A stretch of 64,000 nucleotides of DNA, taken from contig NZ_NQMO01000012.1 of assembly GCF_002257645.1 (NCBI RefSeq), positions 1 through 64,000 on the forward strand. Reading direction: 5' to 3'. Position 1 is the stretch's first letter, and each line of letters begins with the position of its first letter. Both the position numbers and the translations under genes were made by a program. Of this stretch, positions 1 to 7,874 are shown in pieces. The notes under the pieces are model-generated. The model ran no database searches. It saw only the letters and a list, made by a program, of their open reading frames with translations, and was not told where the DNA came from. This stretch comes from Paenibacillus sp. XY044. Lineage in GTDB: Bacteria > Bacillota > Bacilli > Paenibacillales > Paenibacillaceae.

Positions 1-824
1 GTGGAAATGACGTCCGACGAGCTCATGTTGAGCGGGTTTTGCAGCAGCAAGATTTTCTCAAAGCCGACCCCGAGCAGGCTGCCCATGTTGAGGATGAGCA
101 GAATGGTCATCGTCGGCACTAACACCGGGATGTTGATGTGGCGCAAGCGCTGGAAGCGCGAAGCCCCGTCGATAATCGCCGCCTCATGCAGCCCCGGATC
201 GACGCCCGAGAGTGCGGCGAGATAGATGATCGTGCCCCAGCCGGCGCTCTGCCATACGTCCGAGAAGACGTACATCGTCTTAAACCAGCGCGGATCGGTG
301 AGGAAGTCCGGCGCTTTCAGGCCCAGCCCCTCGATCATGTGGGTGACGATCCCTGTCGACGGCGAGAGGAACGTGATGATCATCCCCGCCATGACGACCA
401 TGGAAATAAAGTGCGGGGCGTACGTCACCGTCTGGGACAGCTTCTTGAAGAAGCCGTTTCTGACCTCGTTAAACGCCAGCGCCAGAATGATCGGGATCGG
501 AAACCCGATGGCCAGCGAGTACAAGCTGATGCTCAGTGTGTTCCAAAGCAGATCCCAGAAGTAGTAGGAATGAAAGAAACGGACGAAGTGGTCGAAGCCG
601 ACCCACGGGCTTCCCGTGATTCCTTTCGTCGGGATAAAGTTTTTGAACGCGATTTGGATGCCGTACATCGGCCCGTAACAGAAAATAAGAAAGTAGAAAA
701 AGGCCGGTGCGATAAACAGGTATAGCTCCCAGTTCTGAATGATGCGCTTCCATAAACTTTTGTTAGTTTTCTTCCTCGGCATCACGGCTGGATGGCCATC
801 GATGGCAGCTTTTGTATCATGCAT
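1..824 (-). CDS. LplB-type carbohydrate ABC transporter permease (3' end outside window)
   Basis: Inner-membrane permease of a CUT1 sugar ABC importer, partnering an LplC/YtcP-type permease and a lipoprotein binding protein. The frame is open from ATG 824 to the left edge, giving about 274 residues without a stop. A good AAGGAG ribosome-binding site lies just upstream. The N-terminus is basic, followed by the family hallmark GPMYGIQIAFKNF and several hydrophobic segments. The ABC-contacting EAA loop is visible as EAAIIDGASRFQRLRHI. Only the last few dozen residues are missing. It closely resembles the permease at 22593-23495. It is preceded by an unusually long regulatory region with promoter-like elements. 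The substrate cannot be told from the sequence. Confidence 0.9.
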   Translation of the reverse strand, partial: MHDTKAAIDGHPAVMPRKKTNKSLWKRIIQNWELYLFIAPAFFYFLIFCYGPMYGIQIAFKNFIPTKGITGSPWVGFDHFVRFFHSYYFWDLLWNTLSISLYSLAIGFPIPIILALAFNEVRNGFFKKLSQTVTYAPHFISMVVMAGMIITFLSPSTGIVTHMIEGLGLKAPDFLTDPRWFKTMYVFSDVWQSAGWGTIIYLAALSGVDPGLHEAAIIDGASRFQRLRHINIPVLVPTMTILLILNMGSLLGVGFEKILLLQNPLNMSSSDVIS

Positions 825-924
825 CGTATCACTCCTTCTCTGGTAGGTTCGTTGTTGCCTTTATCTTTCCGTGATGGCGGATGTTGAAGCCCGAAAAAGG
901 CGGGTGAATAAGGGGTGTGATCTA

Positions 925-965
925 AACGTATCCGATAGGCAAAACCTTCGTAAATATGTCATTTT
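925..965 (-). promoter_or_regulatory. Candidate proximal promoter of the permease gene
   Basis: On the minus strand a TTTACG -35-like hexamer (949-954) and a TACGTT -10-like hexamer (925-930) are 18 nt apart, about 100 nt upstream of ATG 824. Immediately upstream of the -35 lies AAAATGACATA. The same 17-nt block, with one change, occurs at 1524-1540 in front of a second promoter-like element. Confidence 0.45.
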
Positions 966-1327
966 CCACATGAGCCTCATATTCAGGGCAAAACCCGGAT
1001 GAAACAAGAAGAAAATCGGGCGCTTTTGATCGTAGAAATATGTTGTTTTTGCATCGAATTCGGGTAAATTTCGCAATACATCGCATAGTTATGACAGGTT
1101 ATATAACATAGTAATGTTCGATATATTACCTATCCGAGGAAGTGATTCGGTTTAACGTTCTTCCTGCGAATCGTATGACTGGATATGCCCAGGCAGCTGT
1201 CTCCCGTTGTTCTCCCTTTTACTAAAGGAACAAGAACGATCATAAAAACAGGCAAGCGGCTCATCGTCTCACCCCGAACAGGATCTCGGGTCGATCGATT
1301 GCATACGATTTAAGAAGATCCATCCTC

Positions 1328-1382
1328 GATGAAGCATCCATCTTCAATGAAACATTCATCACCAACTGAAACATCCATCATC
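1328..1382. repeat. Three imperfect 18-19-nt tandem repeats
   Basis: GATGAAGCATCCATCTTC, AATGAAACATTCATCACC and AACTGAAACATCCATCATC are arranged head to tail in the regulatory region upstream of the first permease. Role unknown. Confidence 0.55.
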
Positions 1383-1483
1383 GGGCCGCTCCTCCACCTA
1401 ATGGCCTTCTTTCTTTGCCACGGGTTTTGATCGTGAAGTCCCTTCCCGGCATCCCGGTGGATTTCGCTCGCCTCAGCGGCGGG

Positions 1484-1497
1484 TGATAACGCTTACA
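1484..1497. promoter_or_regulatory. cre site (CcpA operator), perfect consensus match
   Basis: The minus strand reads TGTAAGCGTTATCA, matching all 14 positions of the Bacillus cre consensus TGWAARCGYTWNCW. It lies just downstream of the distal promoter-like element (-10 at 1501-1506), overlapping the expected transcription start. CcpA bound there would be expected to give catabolite repression. Confidence 0.7.
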
Positions 1498-1500
1498 CTA

Positions 1501-1540
1501 AACATATCGGAGGCCCCGACAAGCGTAAATATGTCGTTTT
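1501..1540 (-). promoter_or_regulatory. Candidate distal promoter with AAAACGACATA box
   Basis: Minus strand: TTTACG (1524-1529), 17-nt spacer, TATGTT (1501-1506), preceded by AAAACGACATA. It is a near copy of the element at 925-965, and a cre site follows directly downstream. Transcription would run toward the permease gene. Confidence 0.45.
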
Positions 1541-1612
1541 CGCTCTCTCATCAAATTGGCTTGAAATCTGGCTCCGGTGGTTATGATTGGCTTGGGATTC
1601 AGGGGCCGAATA

Positions 1613-1665
1613 TGTCATTTTTGATGATTTAGATAGCTTTTAAGGTATATATATCAAAAATGACA
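1613..1665. promoter_or_regulatory. Perfect 13-bp inverted repeat, likely operator
   Basis: TGTCATTTTTGAT (1613-1625) and its exact complement ATCAAAAATGACA (1653-1665) flank 27 nt of AT-rich DNA. A 12/13 copy, ATCAAAAATAACA, follows at 1706-1718. The core is the same TATGTCATTTT box found upstream of both promoter-like elements, which suggests several sites for one DNA-binding regulator, perhaps an AraC/YesN-type protein. Confidence 0.5.
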
Positions 1666-1718
1666 ATTCCCGTAAGAGCCCTTATGGGGCGCGGTTTTAC
1701 GAGAGATCAAAAATAACA

Positions 1719-1732
1719 TGTATGCGTTTACA
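1719..1732. promoter_or_regulatory. cre-like site (13 of 14)
   Basis: The minus strand reads TGTAAACGCATACA, matching the cre consensus at 13 of 14 positions. It is embedded in a CATGTA...TACATG inverted repeat. It lies 235 nt upstream of the perfect cre site in the same regulatory region. Confidence 0.4.
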
Positions 1733-1833
1733 TGAAATTGTCAGCATACTTGGGTGACAATGGCATTATCGCATCATCCTGTTCCATTTTCCCGGCTATT
1801 ACAGCCACCTTTTCTCGCTTTTCCCATAAAAAC

Positions 1834-1883
1834 AAAAAAACGTCCAAGCTCAGCCGGTCCCGCTCCGGCTTCCCATGAACGTC
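1834..1883 (-). terminator. Intrinsic terminator of the XRE gene
   Basis: On the minus strand an interrupted stem (ACGTTCA pairing with TGGACGT, inner AAGCCGG/CCGGCT) is followed by seven T residues. It starts about 40 nt after the XRE stop codon. Confidence 0.55.
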
Positions 1884-1922
1884 TTATTCTTTAAAGAAAC
1901 CACCACGCTTAATCCACTTCGG

Positions 1923-2792
1923 TCAGGACGTGTGGCGAATTCCTTCCCTCACCCAGGCATCAATCCGCTCCCGATCCATAAACGGTAGAATCGGCCCCAG
2001 CGCTCCGATCCCTTCCCTCTCGTAAGCTTTCCTTGCACACTCATTGATTGCATCAATGCTCATGAACGGCGCAATCGGCGCCAGCGCCCCAATCCCCTCG
2101 CTCTCGTAAGCTTTCCTTGCACACTCATCAATCGCCCCGTCGCTCATGAACGGCGCAATTGGCGCCAGCGCACTGATCCCTTCGCTCTCGTAAGCTTTCC
2201 TTGCACACTCATCGATTGCATTAATGCTCATAAACGGCACAATCGGCGCCAGTGCCCCAATCCCCTCGCTCTCGTAAGCTTTACTCGCACACTCATCGAT
2301 TGCTTCACCGCTCATAAACGGGGCAATCGGCGCCAGCGCTCCAATCCCTTCGCTCTCGAATGCTTGCAGCGCCACCTCATCGATCACTTCTTCACTGACA
2401 AACGGAGCGATGGACTGGATGTCCTTCGGCTTAAACTTGTTTTTGATGTGCCCGAACACCTTGTCCACCTGCGCTGTCTTGAGGATTGGGGCGATATTCG
2501 CGAACTCCTCGACGGACACCTCGTTCTCCTGCAGAAATTCAGATGTCTTATCCTCGACAATCGTCTGGATGATCCGCGTCTCTTTCGGACTCTCCAAAAT
2601 ATGGTCGATGCTGACGTCGAAAATTTCCGCGAGCTGAGGCAGCTTCGATATATCGGGCATCGTTCCCCCGCGTTCCCAGTTGCTGATCGCCTGATAACTG
2701 ATTCCCATGCGATCCGCCAGTTCCATCTGCGTAAGACCCTTTTCCTTGCGAAGCCGGGCAATGGTTCTCCCGATCCTAACCATATCAAACAT
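1923..2792 (-). CDS. XRE-family regulator with C-terminal 28-residue tandem repeats
   Basis: Predicted cytoplasmic DNA-binding regulator of 289 residues. The first ~65 residues form a classical Cro/C1 helix-turn-helix (GLTQMELADRMGISYQAISN, then WERG and a PDISKL segment). The C-terminal half is built from about five near-identical 28-residue units of the type AIDECARKAYESEGIGALAP ending in IAPFMS, with a more diverged copy before them. At DNA level this is an 84-bp tandem repeat covering roughly 1950-2390. ATG 2792 is preferred over the upstream GTG because GAAGGAGTG lies at the right distance. Neighbours give no clear target. The repeats may form a helical solenoid for protein contact or effector sensing; that is inference. 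Confidence 0.85.
   Translation of the reverse strand: MFDMVRIGRTIARLRKEKGLTQMELADRMGISYQAISNWERGGTMPDISKLPQLAEIFDVSIDHILESPKETRIIQTIVEDKTSEFLQENEVSVEEFANIAPILKTAQVDKVFGHIKNKFKPKDIQSIAPFVSEEVIDEVALQAFESEGIGALAPIAPFMSGEAIDECASKAYESEGIGALAPIVPFMSINAIDECARKAYESEGISALAPIAPFMSDGAIDECARKAYESEGIGALAPIAPFMSIDAINECARKAYEREGIGALGPILPFMDRERIDAWVREGIRHTS
1950..2390 (-). repeat. 84-bp tandem repeats inside the XRE gene
   Basis: The same block (CTCTCGTAAGCTTTCCTTGC) recurs with an exact 84-bp period, its CGTAAG core at about 2021, 2105, 2189 and 2273, with a diverged copy at 2357. The period keeps frame, so copy-number change would lengthen or shorten the protein by 28 residues per unit. Confidence 0.9.
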
Positions 2793-2920
2793 CGCTAACA
2801 CTCCTTCAAAGGTTATTTGCGTTTAGTGTATCGGTTCGCAGTGCATTTGTATATCAAGCGCTGCTTGAGTCCGCAAATTCACTTTAACTCCGCAGGAACA
2901 ACCCTTTTTATCAGCATACC

Positions 2921-2961
2921 AAAAAGCCGCCTCCATCAGGGTTCACCCTGGTGGAGGCGAC
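2921..2961 (-). terminator. Intrinsic terminator after the PNPOx-like gene
   Basis: GCCTCCA-CAGGG pairs with CCCTG-TGGAGGC around a TTCA loop. On the minus strand it is followed by GGCTTTTTGG. It begins about 25 nt after the stop codon at 2986. Confidence 0.85.
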
Positions 2962-2985
2962 TCTCACCGCTGCCGAAGGATTCGA

Positions 2986-3405
2986 TCAATAATCGAACCA
3001 CTCGTGCTTCTGCCCGTCCTTGTCGGTATACTCTATCCGGACAGCCTTTACTTGAAGAATCACGTAATCCGGATCATCCGGTCCGGAGAAGCTCGCGCCG
3101 AACTCCTCCCTCCAGATCTGCCGGCGGAGAACCTCCTCCGTGTGCAAGGTTAAGCTACCATCGATCTCCACCGCTTCTTGAGAGCCGCTCTCCTCATGCC
3201 CCACCAACAGTGACACCGGCGTTTTGCTCTCCGGGTCCCACGTTTGGCTTTTACGGTCCGCGACAAGATAGATGCTCAGTCCCTTATTGTACTTCGGCAT
3301 CCGGCGCAGCCGCGGCTTCTGATTCTCCACCGTAGCAACGGCGGCGTATTCGTGGTGATCCAGAATTTTGGCAACTTCGTGCTCCATGACGAATTTGGCT
3401 TCCAT
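2986..3405 (-). CDS. Pyridoxamine 5'-phosphate oxidase-fold (general stress 26-like) protein
   Basis: Small predicted cytoplasmic protein of 139 residues with the split-barrel flavin-binding pattern of the PNPOx-like/general stress protein 26 group. Visible pieces are an N-terminal helix (HEVAKILDHHEYAAVATVEN), the strand pair RLRRMPKYNKGLSIYLV and a KSQTWDPESKTPVSLLVGHE segment. The family binds FMN or F420 and often has unclear substrates. ATG 3405 is chosen because AAGGGGTG sits 11 nt upstream; the GTG four codons earlier is too close to that site. A strong terminator follows. The Dps gene immediately upstream supports, but does not prove, a stress role. Confidence 0.75.
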   Translation of the reverse strand: MEAKFVMEHEVAKILDHHEYAAVATVENQKPRLRRMPKYNKGLSIYLVADRKSQTWDPESKTPVSLLVGHEESGSQEAVEIDGSLTLHTEEVLRRQIWREEFGASFSGPDDPDYVILQVKAVRIEYTDKDGQKHEWFDY

Positions 3406-3441
3406 ATTATTAGTCACACCCCTTCTCTTCTGACAGAATCG

Positions 3442-3465
3442 GACGAAGGGGCGCTGCCCCTCGTC
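3442..3465. terminator. Stem-loop between dps and the PNPOx-like gene
   Basis: GACGA(A)GGGGC pairs with GCCCCTCGTC around a 3-nt loop, 18 nt after the dps stop. There is no T tract, so it may be a weak terminator or an mRNA-stabilising hairpin. Confidence 0.4.
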
Positions 3466-3482
3466 ATTGGAAATCCCTGAAA

Positions 3483-3932
3483 TCAGCCAAGGTAGGATTC
3501 AAGCATCCATACATGCTTGTCCAGGTCCGCCTGCATCCCGATCAGCATATCGGCGGTCGGATGGTCGCCTGTACTTTCCGCCAAGCTGATGGTGTCATGC
3601 AGATCTTTGCTTATCGCCGTGAAGTCATGGATGAGCGACTGCACCATGCCGCGCGCGTCTTCTTTTCCTGTGGCTTCAGCGATCGTGCCGATTTCCAGAT
3701 ACTCTTTCAATGTAGCGGCCGGTCTGCCCTTGATCGCCAGAAGGCGCTCGGCGATGTCGTCCGTTTTTTGCGTAACGTCGTTGTACAGTTCCTCAAACTT
3801 CGCATGCAGCGTAAAGAACTGCTCCCCTTTCACATACCAGTGATAATTATGAATTTTCACGTAAAGGATGCTGAAATTCGCCACCTGCTGGTTCAATGCT
3901 TGCTCCAAAGTAATTGTCGTCGTATCTGTCAT
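3483..3932 (-). CDS. dps: Dps-family DNA-protecting ferritin
   Basis: Forms hollow dodecamers that oxidise and store iron using peroxide and so protect DNA. At 149 residues the length fits the family. The ferroxidase ligands are present at H31, H43, D58 and E62, with the same spacing as E. coli Dps (51, 63, 78, 82). They are seen in NYHWYVKGEQFFTLHAKFEE and the following DDIAERLLAIKGRP. ATG 3932 follows an AAAGGATGGGA site; the upstream in-frame start lacks one. The promoter is buried in a 30-bp near-palindrome at 4003-4032, so expression is probably repressed by a redox-sensing dimeric regulator. Confidence 0.93.
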   Translation of the reverse strand: MTDTTTITLEQALNQQVANFSILYVKIHNYHWYVKGEQFFTLHAKFEELYNDVTQKTDDIAERLLAIKGRPAATLKEYLEIGTIAEATGKEDARGMVQSLIHDFTAISKDLHDTISLAESTGDHPTADMLIGMQADLDKHVWMLESYLG

Positions 3933-4002
3933 CGTTATCCCATCCTTTTTTTGTAAGTCAGTAAAGGCCTTCGGCAAGCCTTTCGATGCTTGAGCTTTCT
4001 TC

Positions 4003-4041
4003 TGTAACTAAATTGTACACAATTTAGTTACAGTAAATCAA
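4003..4041 (-). promoter_or_regulatory. dps promoter overlapped by a 14-bp-arm palindrome
   Basis: Minus strand: -35 TTGATT (4036-4041), 18-nt spacer, -10 TACAAT (4012-4017). The -10 and most of the spacer lie in an inverted repeat with arms TGTAACTAAATTGT and ACAATTTAGTTACA (4003-4032) around two central bases. The AATTGT/ACAATT core resembles operators of OhrR/MarR-type peroxide sensors rather than the PerR box. Which protein binds is inference. Confidence 0.75.
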
Positions 4042-4087
4042 TATGCCATTTCTATCATTTTGATCCCACCCCGGCATGGGTACGATT

Positions 4088-5200
4088 TCACCCCTTTTCT
4101 GCCGTCATGCGTCTTTTTCGGTACATTTGAAAAAGATGCACCCATACGAGCAGCAGCGGAAGATAGACGTACAACAGGATCAATCCGGCCCAGGTTACGA
4201 CGGAATCCAGCTTGTCGATCGTCTTAGGCCCTTGTAAGGCGGCGATGATGACAAACGACAAACCGCATGTGAACCATACCAGCGGCTTGGATCTCAGTGG
4301 GGTGACCTGTCTCAAAACTCTCGTCCCTCCCCACATCGCCATGCATACCGGCGGCAAAATCACGATAAACCAGTTGAACACGTATACGTAATCGAACCGG
4401 TCGATAAACGGGAGCCGGGCGACTTTCGATAAAATCAGCGTCGGCCAGATCGTATGCTCCAGCTGCTGAACGTTAAAAAACGCCAATGTCACAAATGAGA
4501 TGATCAAATAAAGCACCGTGGAATGGGCTATGCCGATATGCGCCCACTTTCGGGACTGGTCGTGATGTTTGATAAAGGGGTACAGCAGGAGCAAAAACTC
4601 CACCCCGTAAAATAAATTGAGCGAATGAAACGCCGACTCGGCGTATTCGTCTGGTGTGTGGTTCAGCAGCGGCAGGAAATTCGTCCAATGGGCATACTGC
4701 AGCGGAAAATAAATCGATACCAGGAGCAGGGTGGGAATGACGACGCAGAAGAAGCAAATTCCCGTGATCACCCGCAGGCCCCCGGTCACAATATACACGG
4801 CGGTCAGCAAAATGAGCAGGCACACGAACCAAAGCGGCGTAGCGGGAAACGCCCAAATATGGATGACTTCCATATAGGACCGGATTTGATAGACGATAAA
4901 CAGCAGCGTATAGCCATACAACGAGAGATTCAGCACTCCCCCCAGCCATTTGCCGAACAGCCGCCGATGCAGGTGGAGTATATCCCCTCCGTCCGCATGT
5001 TTCATGATGGCATAAATGACCCACACTACCGCATGCAGGCTGAGACCGACGAGCAGTAGGGATAACCAGGAATCCTGCTGCGCTCCCTTAATGATCCGGC
5101 TCTGGAAGTTCAGCAAGGCAATGCCGGTCTGTGTCCCGTGAATCAGGAACCACAGCAAATAGGGGGATAAGGTTGTGCTTTCTTTGGCCTGTCTGGGCAA
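4088..5200 (-). CDS. Spore germination receptor B subunit (GerAB/GerKB permease family)
   Basis: Integral membrane subunit of a GerA-type nutrient germinant receptor, distantly related to amino-acid permeases and thought to carry the ligand site. It has 370 residues and about ten hydrophobic helices throughout (for example SWLSLLLVGLSLHAVVWVIY and LWFVCLLILLTAVYIV). The TTG start at 5200 is preceded by AGGTGA at suitable distance and lies 19 nt after the C-subunit stop. It is the last gene of the A-C-B operon. The C-terminus is short and basic. The family call is firm; the germinant is unknown. Confidence 0.92.
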   Translation of the reverse strand: MPRQAKESTTLSPYLLWFLIHGTQTGIALLNFQSRIIKGAQQDSWLSLLLVGLSLHAVVWVIYAIMKHADGGDILHLHRRLFGKWLGGVLNLSLYGYTLLFIVYQIRSYMEVIHIWAFPATPLWFVCLLILLTAVYIVTGGLRVITGICFFCVVIPTLLLVSIYFPLQYAHWTNFLPLLNHTPDEYAESAFHSLNLFYGVEFLLLLYPFIKHHDQSRKWAHIGIAHSTVLYLIISFVTLAFFNVQQLEHTIWPTLILSKVARLPFIDRFDYVYVFNWFIVILPPVCMAMWGGTRVLRQVTPLRSKPLVWFTCGLSFVIIAALQGPKTIDKLDSVVTWAGLILLYVYLPLLLVWVHLFQMYRKRRMTAEKG

Positions 5201-5219
5201 CTTCGTTCACCTGTCCTTG

Positions 5220-6302
5220 TCATTCGCCGATTCCCGATTTGGTCAGCTGGAGGTTGAGAGCGATATCGAACGCCGTTTTCGGATAATCCCTTTCGTAAAA
5301 TTCCTTCTCGTCCCAGTCCCTGGTGTATGCCCTGACCAAATCCCCTACGCCCAAAGGATCCGCGCCGCTGTCCCTCAGTTTGGTAAGCAGCGCCGTCAAG
5401 CGGTCCCGCATTTGTCCCTCCAGCTGGCAGTCCACCTCGCGATCATTGGAATCCTTCCTTAAATCCATCCATCTCGGGTATTCCTTCACCATCCCGCTGA
5501 TGGCTAGGTTGACTTGAATATGCAATCCGGATGCCCGCCTGACGGCGTGCTTGGACTCCCTTCCGTAGCTTACCGAAAAAAGGGCCGTTCCCTCCTGCCC
5601 GTCCTTTTTCAGAGTAAACGGAATTTCCCCGCGCATGGAATATCCCTGGAGGAGCTTATAATAGAACATTTCCTCCGGATTCAAAGTCAGTTTCAACCGA
5701 TCCCCCTTGAAAATACCGTAGCCGGACACCTGCATTCTGCCTGCCGCGTTTAACCGGATGACCGGAACCGAAACGTCCCTTCCCACGCCATGGTAATCAA
5801 ACAGCACCGTCGAGAGGTTAGATCTCGGTATATTGCCCGACTTCATATTTTGCTCAATCAGATGGTACGGCAGTTCCTGGCTGCCCTGCTTGGTCATGAT
5901 CTTGGCCAGGGACGCGACCGGTTCCTCCGACACGGCCACCGTCAAATAATTGCTGATCAGCGGATTGCGGCAGATCGTGTTGATGAAATACGAAAGGCCA
6001 TGCTCCGCGAGCTCCCGACTGAACAGAAGCAGGCGCAGCTTCTCGATTTTGACCGGCTGGGCGGACTGTCCATTCATTTCGTTCAGGATGAGTTGGGTCT
6101 GCTCCGCCCGCCCCTCCAGCATGCCGACTTTGCCTCTCTGCGTAAAATCGCTGTAGATCGCGGTCCCGATATATCCCGGCCGGGTGTCGTCAAATCCGAG
6201 GACCGTGATCATTCGAATATGATCGACCATCCGTTCATCGCCGCATCCCGCGAGTGCAACGACGATACCGAGCATCCCCAGCCACCTTGCGAGGCTACTC
6301 AT
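5220..6302 (-). CDS. Spore germination receptor C subunit (GerAC-type lipoprotein)
   Basis: Lipoprotein subunit of the germinant receptor, anchored on the outer face of the spore inner membrane. A signal peptide ends in the lipobox VALAGC, with the acylated cysteine near residue 20. The rest is the soluble Ger(x)C domain (TVLGFDDTRPGYIGTAIYSD, AEHGLSYFINTICRNPLISN). ATG 6302 overlaps the end of the A-subunit gene, with AAGAGG upstream, and is preferred over GTG 6326, which has no ribosome-binding site. The overlap implies translational coupling. Confidence 0.9.
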   Translation of the reverse strand: MSSLARWLGMLGIVVALAGCGDERMVDHIRMITVLGFDDTRPGYIGTAIYSDFTQRGKVGMLEGRAEQTQLILNEMNGQSAQPVKIEKLRLLLFSRELAEHGLSYFINTICRNPLISNYLTVAVSEEPVASLAKIMTKQGSQELPYHLIEQNMKSGNIPRSNLSTVLFDYHGVGRDVSVPVIRLNAAGRMQVSGYGIFKGDRLKLTLNPEEMFYYKLLQGYSMRGEIPFTLKKDGQEGTALFSVSYGRESKHAVRRASGLHIQVNLAISGMVKEYPRWMDLRKDSNDREVDCQLEGQMRDRLTALLTKLRDSGADPLGVGDLVRAYTRDWDEKEFYERDYPKTAFDIALNLQLTKSGIGE

Positions 6303-7770
6303 GCTCAATATCCTCTTTGTCTTCACTCGGGGTATACCGTTTGGAGTCCAAAGGCCTCAGGTAAATATTCCGATTCGTAATATACCGGTACGAGCGCCGG
6401 ACAAAACTGTCGCCGAAATTGCCCGTCCGCAGCGGGAACAACGGCAGCAAGTACGGGGTTCCGAGCGATTTGAGCCGCAGCAGATGCCCGAGCAGCAAAA
6501 AGAACCCGCCTACGATCCCCAGTCCGCCCCAAAGGCCGGCCAGCAGAATCAGCGGGAAACGCAAGAGGCGGATGGTGTTGGCCATTTTAAAAATGGGGGT
6601 TGTGAACGAGGCGAGCGCCGACAGCGCCACAATGATCAGCAAAATGCTGCTGGCCAAAGCGGCTTCCACCGTGGCTTGGCCGATGACGATCCCGCCGACG
6701 ATACCGAGCGTCTGGCCGATTTTGGTCGGGAGGCGGGCGCCGGCTTCCCGCAGCAGCTCGATCGTCACTTCCAGAAAGAGCGCCTCCAGCACGGGAGGAA
6801 GCGGAACGTGGGATCGGGACATGATCAACGGCTCCAGTATATTTTCCGGAATGACCTCGAAATGATACGTTAATACGGCGACATAGACAGGCGTGACGAA
6901 TATAGAGAAGATGACGCTCAAAATACGGACGATGCGAAAAAACGACCCGATAATCCAGGGCAAATAATAGTCTTCCGGCGATACGAAAAAGTCCAAAAAT
7001 GCGGAGGGGCCCGTAATGACGTATGGCGATCCGTCCGCAAACACCGCGACCTGCCCGGAAGTAATGGCGTAAGCCACCCGGTCTACCCTCTCCGTCGACA
7101 GAAATAGCGGGAACGGCGAGTTGGAATGATCGGAGACGATCTGATCGAGAAGCGACGTGTCGAACACGACCTCAAAGTCGATCTTTGCAAGCCGCTGTTT
7201 CATCGTTTCGATATGCCGCGGATTCGTCACCCCGTCGAGGTAGGCGATCATCACCTTCGTATTGGACAGGCTGCCGACCGAAATCTCCTCGATCACCAGC
7301 TTCGTTACGGCGATTTGCTGCCTCAGCAAATGGACGTTGACATGGATATTTTCCACAAAGCCGATTTTGGGTCCCACGACGCTGAATTCATTTTCCGTCT
7401 CGTTGTTTTGGCGGTGTCCCAGCTCCGTTTGGTTGATGTTCACAATTAGAAAAGACGGCTCTTCCGCCTCGAGCTGAATGAGCACATATCCTTTGATCAG
7501 CTTGGACTCGACCTCTGACGTATCCTCGGTCATTTCCACGTCATCGAACGGGATTCTGTTCTGAATGTCTGCCAGCCGCTGAATGTCATGAAAGTGCTGC
7601 TGGATTTCAGCGATGAGATAACGGTTGATCTTCTCCGCATTCACTAGAGAAGAATAATAGCTGATCTTGATCCGGCAATCCTCCGCGGCAGGCGAAAACT
7701 GCCGGAAGTCGCTGGATTTGGCGGCTTGCTCCAAAATATCACGGAGGGTCTTGGGTGCAGCTTGCTCCAT
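6295..7770 (-). CDS. Spore germination receptor A subunit (GerAA/GerKA family)
   Basis: First gene of the receptor operon, 491 residues. A soluble N-terminal part of about 240 residues is followed by the conserved PFPLFLSTERVDRVAYAITS and GQVAVFADGSPY block, then a membrane region with about five helices (LPWIIGSFFRIVRILSVIFS onward). ATG 7770 follows GGAAAGGAGATCGCC; the in-frame start 22 codons earlier lacks a site. A sigma-G-like promoter lies 40-70 nt upstream, as expected for forespore expression of germinant receptors. The gene ends with the C-subunit start overlapping it. Confidence 0.93.
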   Translation of the reverse strand: MEQAAPKTLRDILEQAAKSSDFRQFSPAAEDCRIKISYYSSLVNAEKINRYLIAEIQQHFHDIQRLADIQNRIPFDDVEMTEDTSEVESKLIKGYVLIQLEAEEPSFLIVNINQTELGHRQNNETENEFSVVGPKIGFVENIHVNVHLLRQQIAVTKLVIEEISVGSLSNTKVMIAYLDGVTNPRHIETMKQRLAKIDFEVVFDTSLLDQIVSDHSNSPFPLFLSTERVDRVAYAITSGQVAVFADGSPYVITGPSAFLDFFVSPEDYYLPWIIGSFFRIVRILSVIFSIFVTPVYVAVLTYHFEVIPENILEPLIMSRSHVPLPPVLEALFLEVTIELLREAGARLPTKIGQTLGIVGGIVIGQATVEAALASSILLIIVALSALASFTTPIFKMANTIRLLRFPLILLAGLWGGLGIVGGFFLLLGHLLRLKSLGTPYLLPLFPLRTGNFGDSFVRRSYRYITNRNIYLRPLDSKRYTPSEDKEDIEHE

Positions 7771-7808
7771 GGCGATCTCCTTTCCTGTGAGAAAATGAGC
7801 ATAGATCC

Positions 7809-7838
7809 CATTATGTTCGGCGCCCGGTGAAAACATAC
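7809..7838 (-). promoter_or_regulatory. Sigma-G-type promoter of the ger operon
   Basis: Minus strand GTATG (7834-7838), 18 nt, CATAATG (7809-7815). It closely follows the forespore sigma-G pattern (GNATR, about 18 nt, CATNNTA) and sits 39 nt upstream of ATG 7770. Confidence 0.7.
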
Positions 7839-7874
7839 CTGATTTCCCGGGTGCCGCTCGCGGAAAGGAACGAA

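Larger units (their letters stand above)
825..1922. other. 1.1-kb regulatory intergenic region upstream of permease
   Basis: No convincing gene is seen here on either strand. The region holds two similar promoter-like elements reading leftward, two cre-like sites, a 13-bp perfect inverted repeat with a third related box, three imperfect 18-19-nt tandem repeats (1328-1382) and the terminator of the XRE gene (about 1834-1883). These parts are listed separately. The only longer open frame (861-1076, minus) overlaps the proximal promoter element and has no family features. Confidence 0.6.

Noticed and set aside
861..1076. 71-residue open frame upstream of the first permease (minus strand)
   Set aside because: It overlaps the promoter-like element at 925-965, has no good ribosome-binding site and no recognisable features.
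1328..1382. 18-19-nt repeats as a possible CRISPR-like or iteron array
   Set aside because: Only three imperfect copies with no spacers and no adjacent replication or Cas gene.
5175..5462. 95-codon plus-strand frame over the GerAC gene
   Set aside because: Antisense to a well-supported germination gene.
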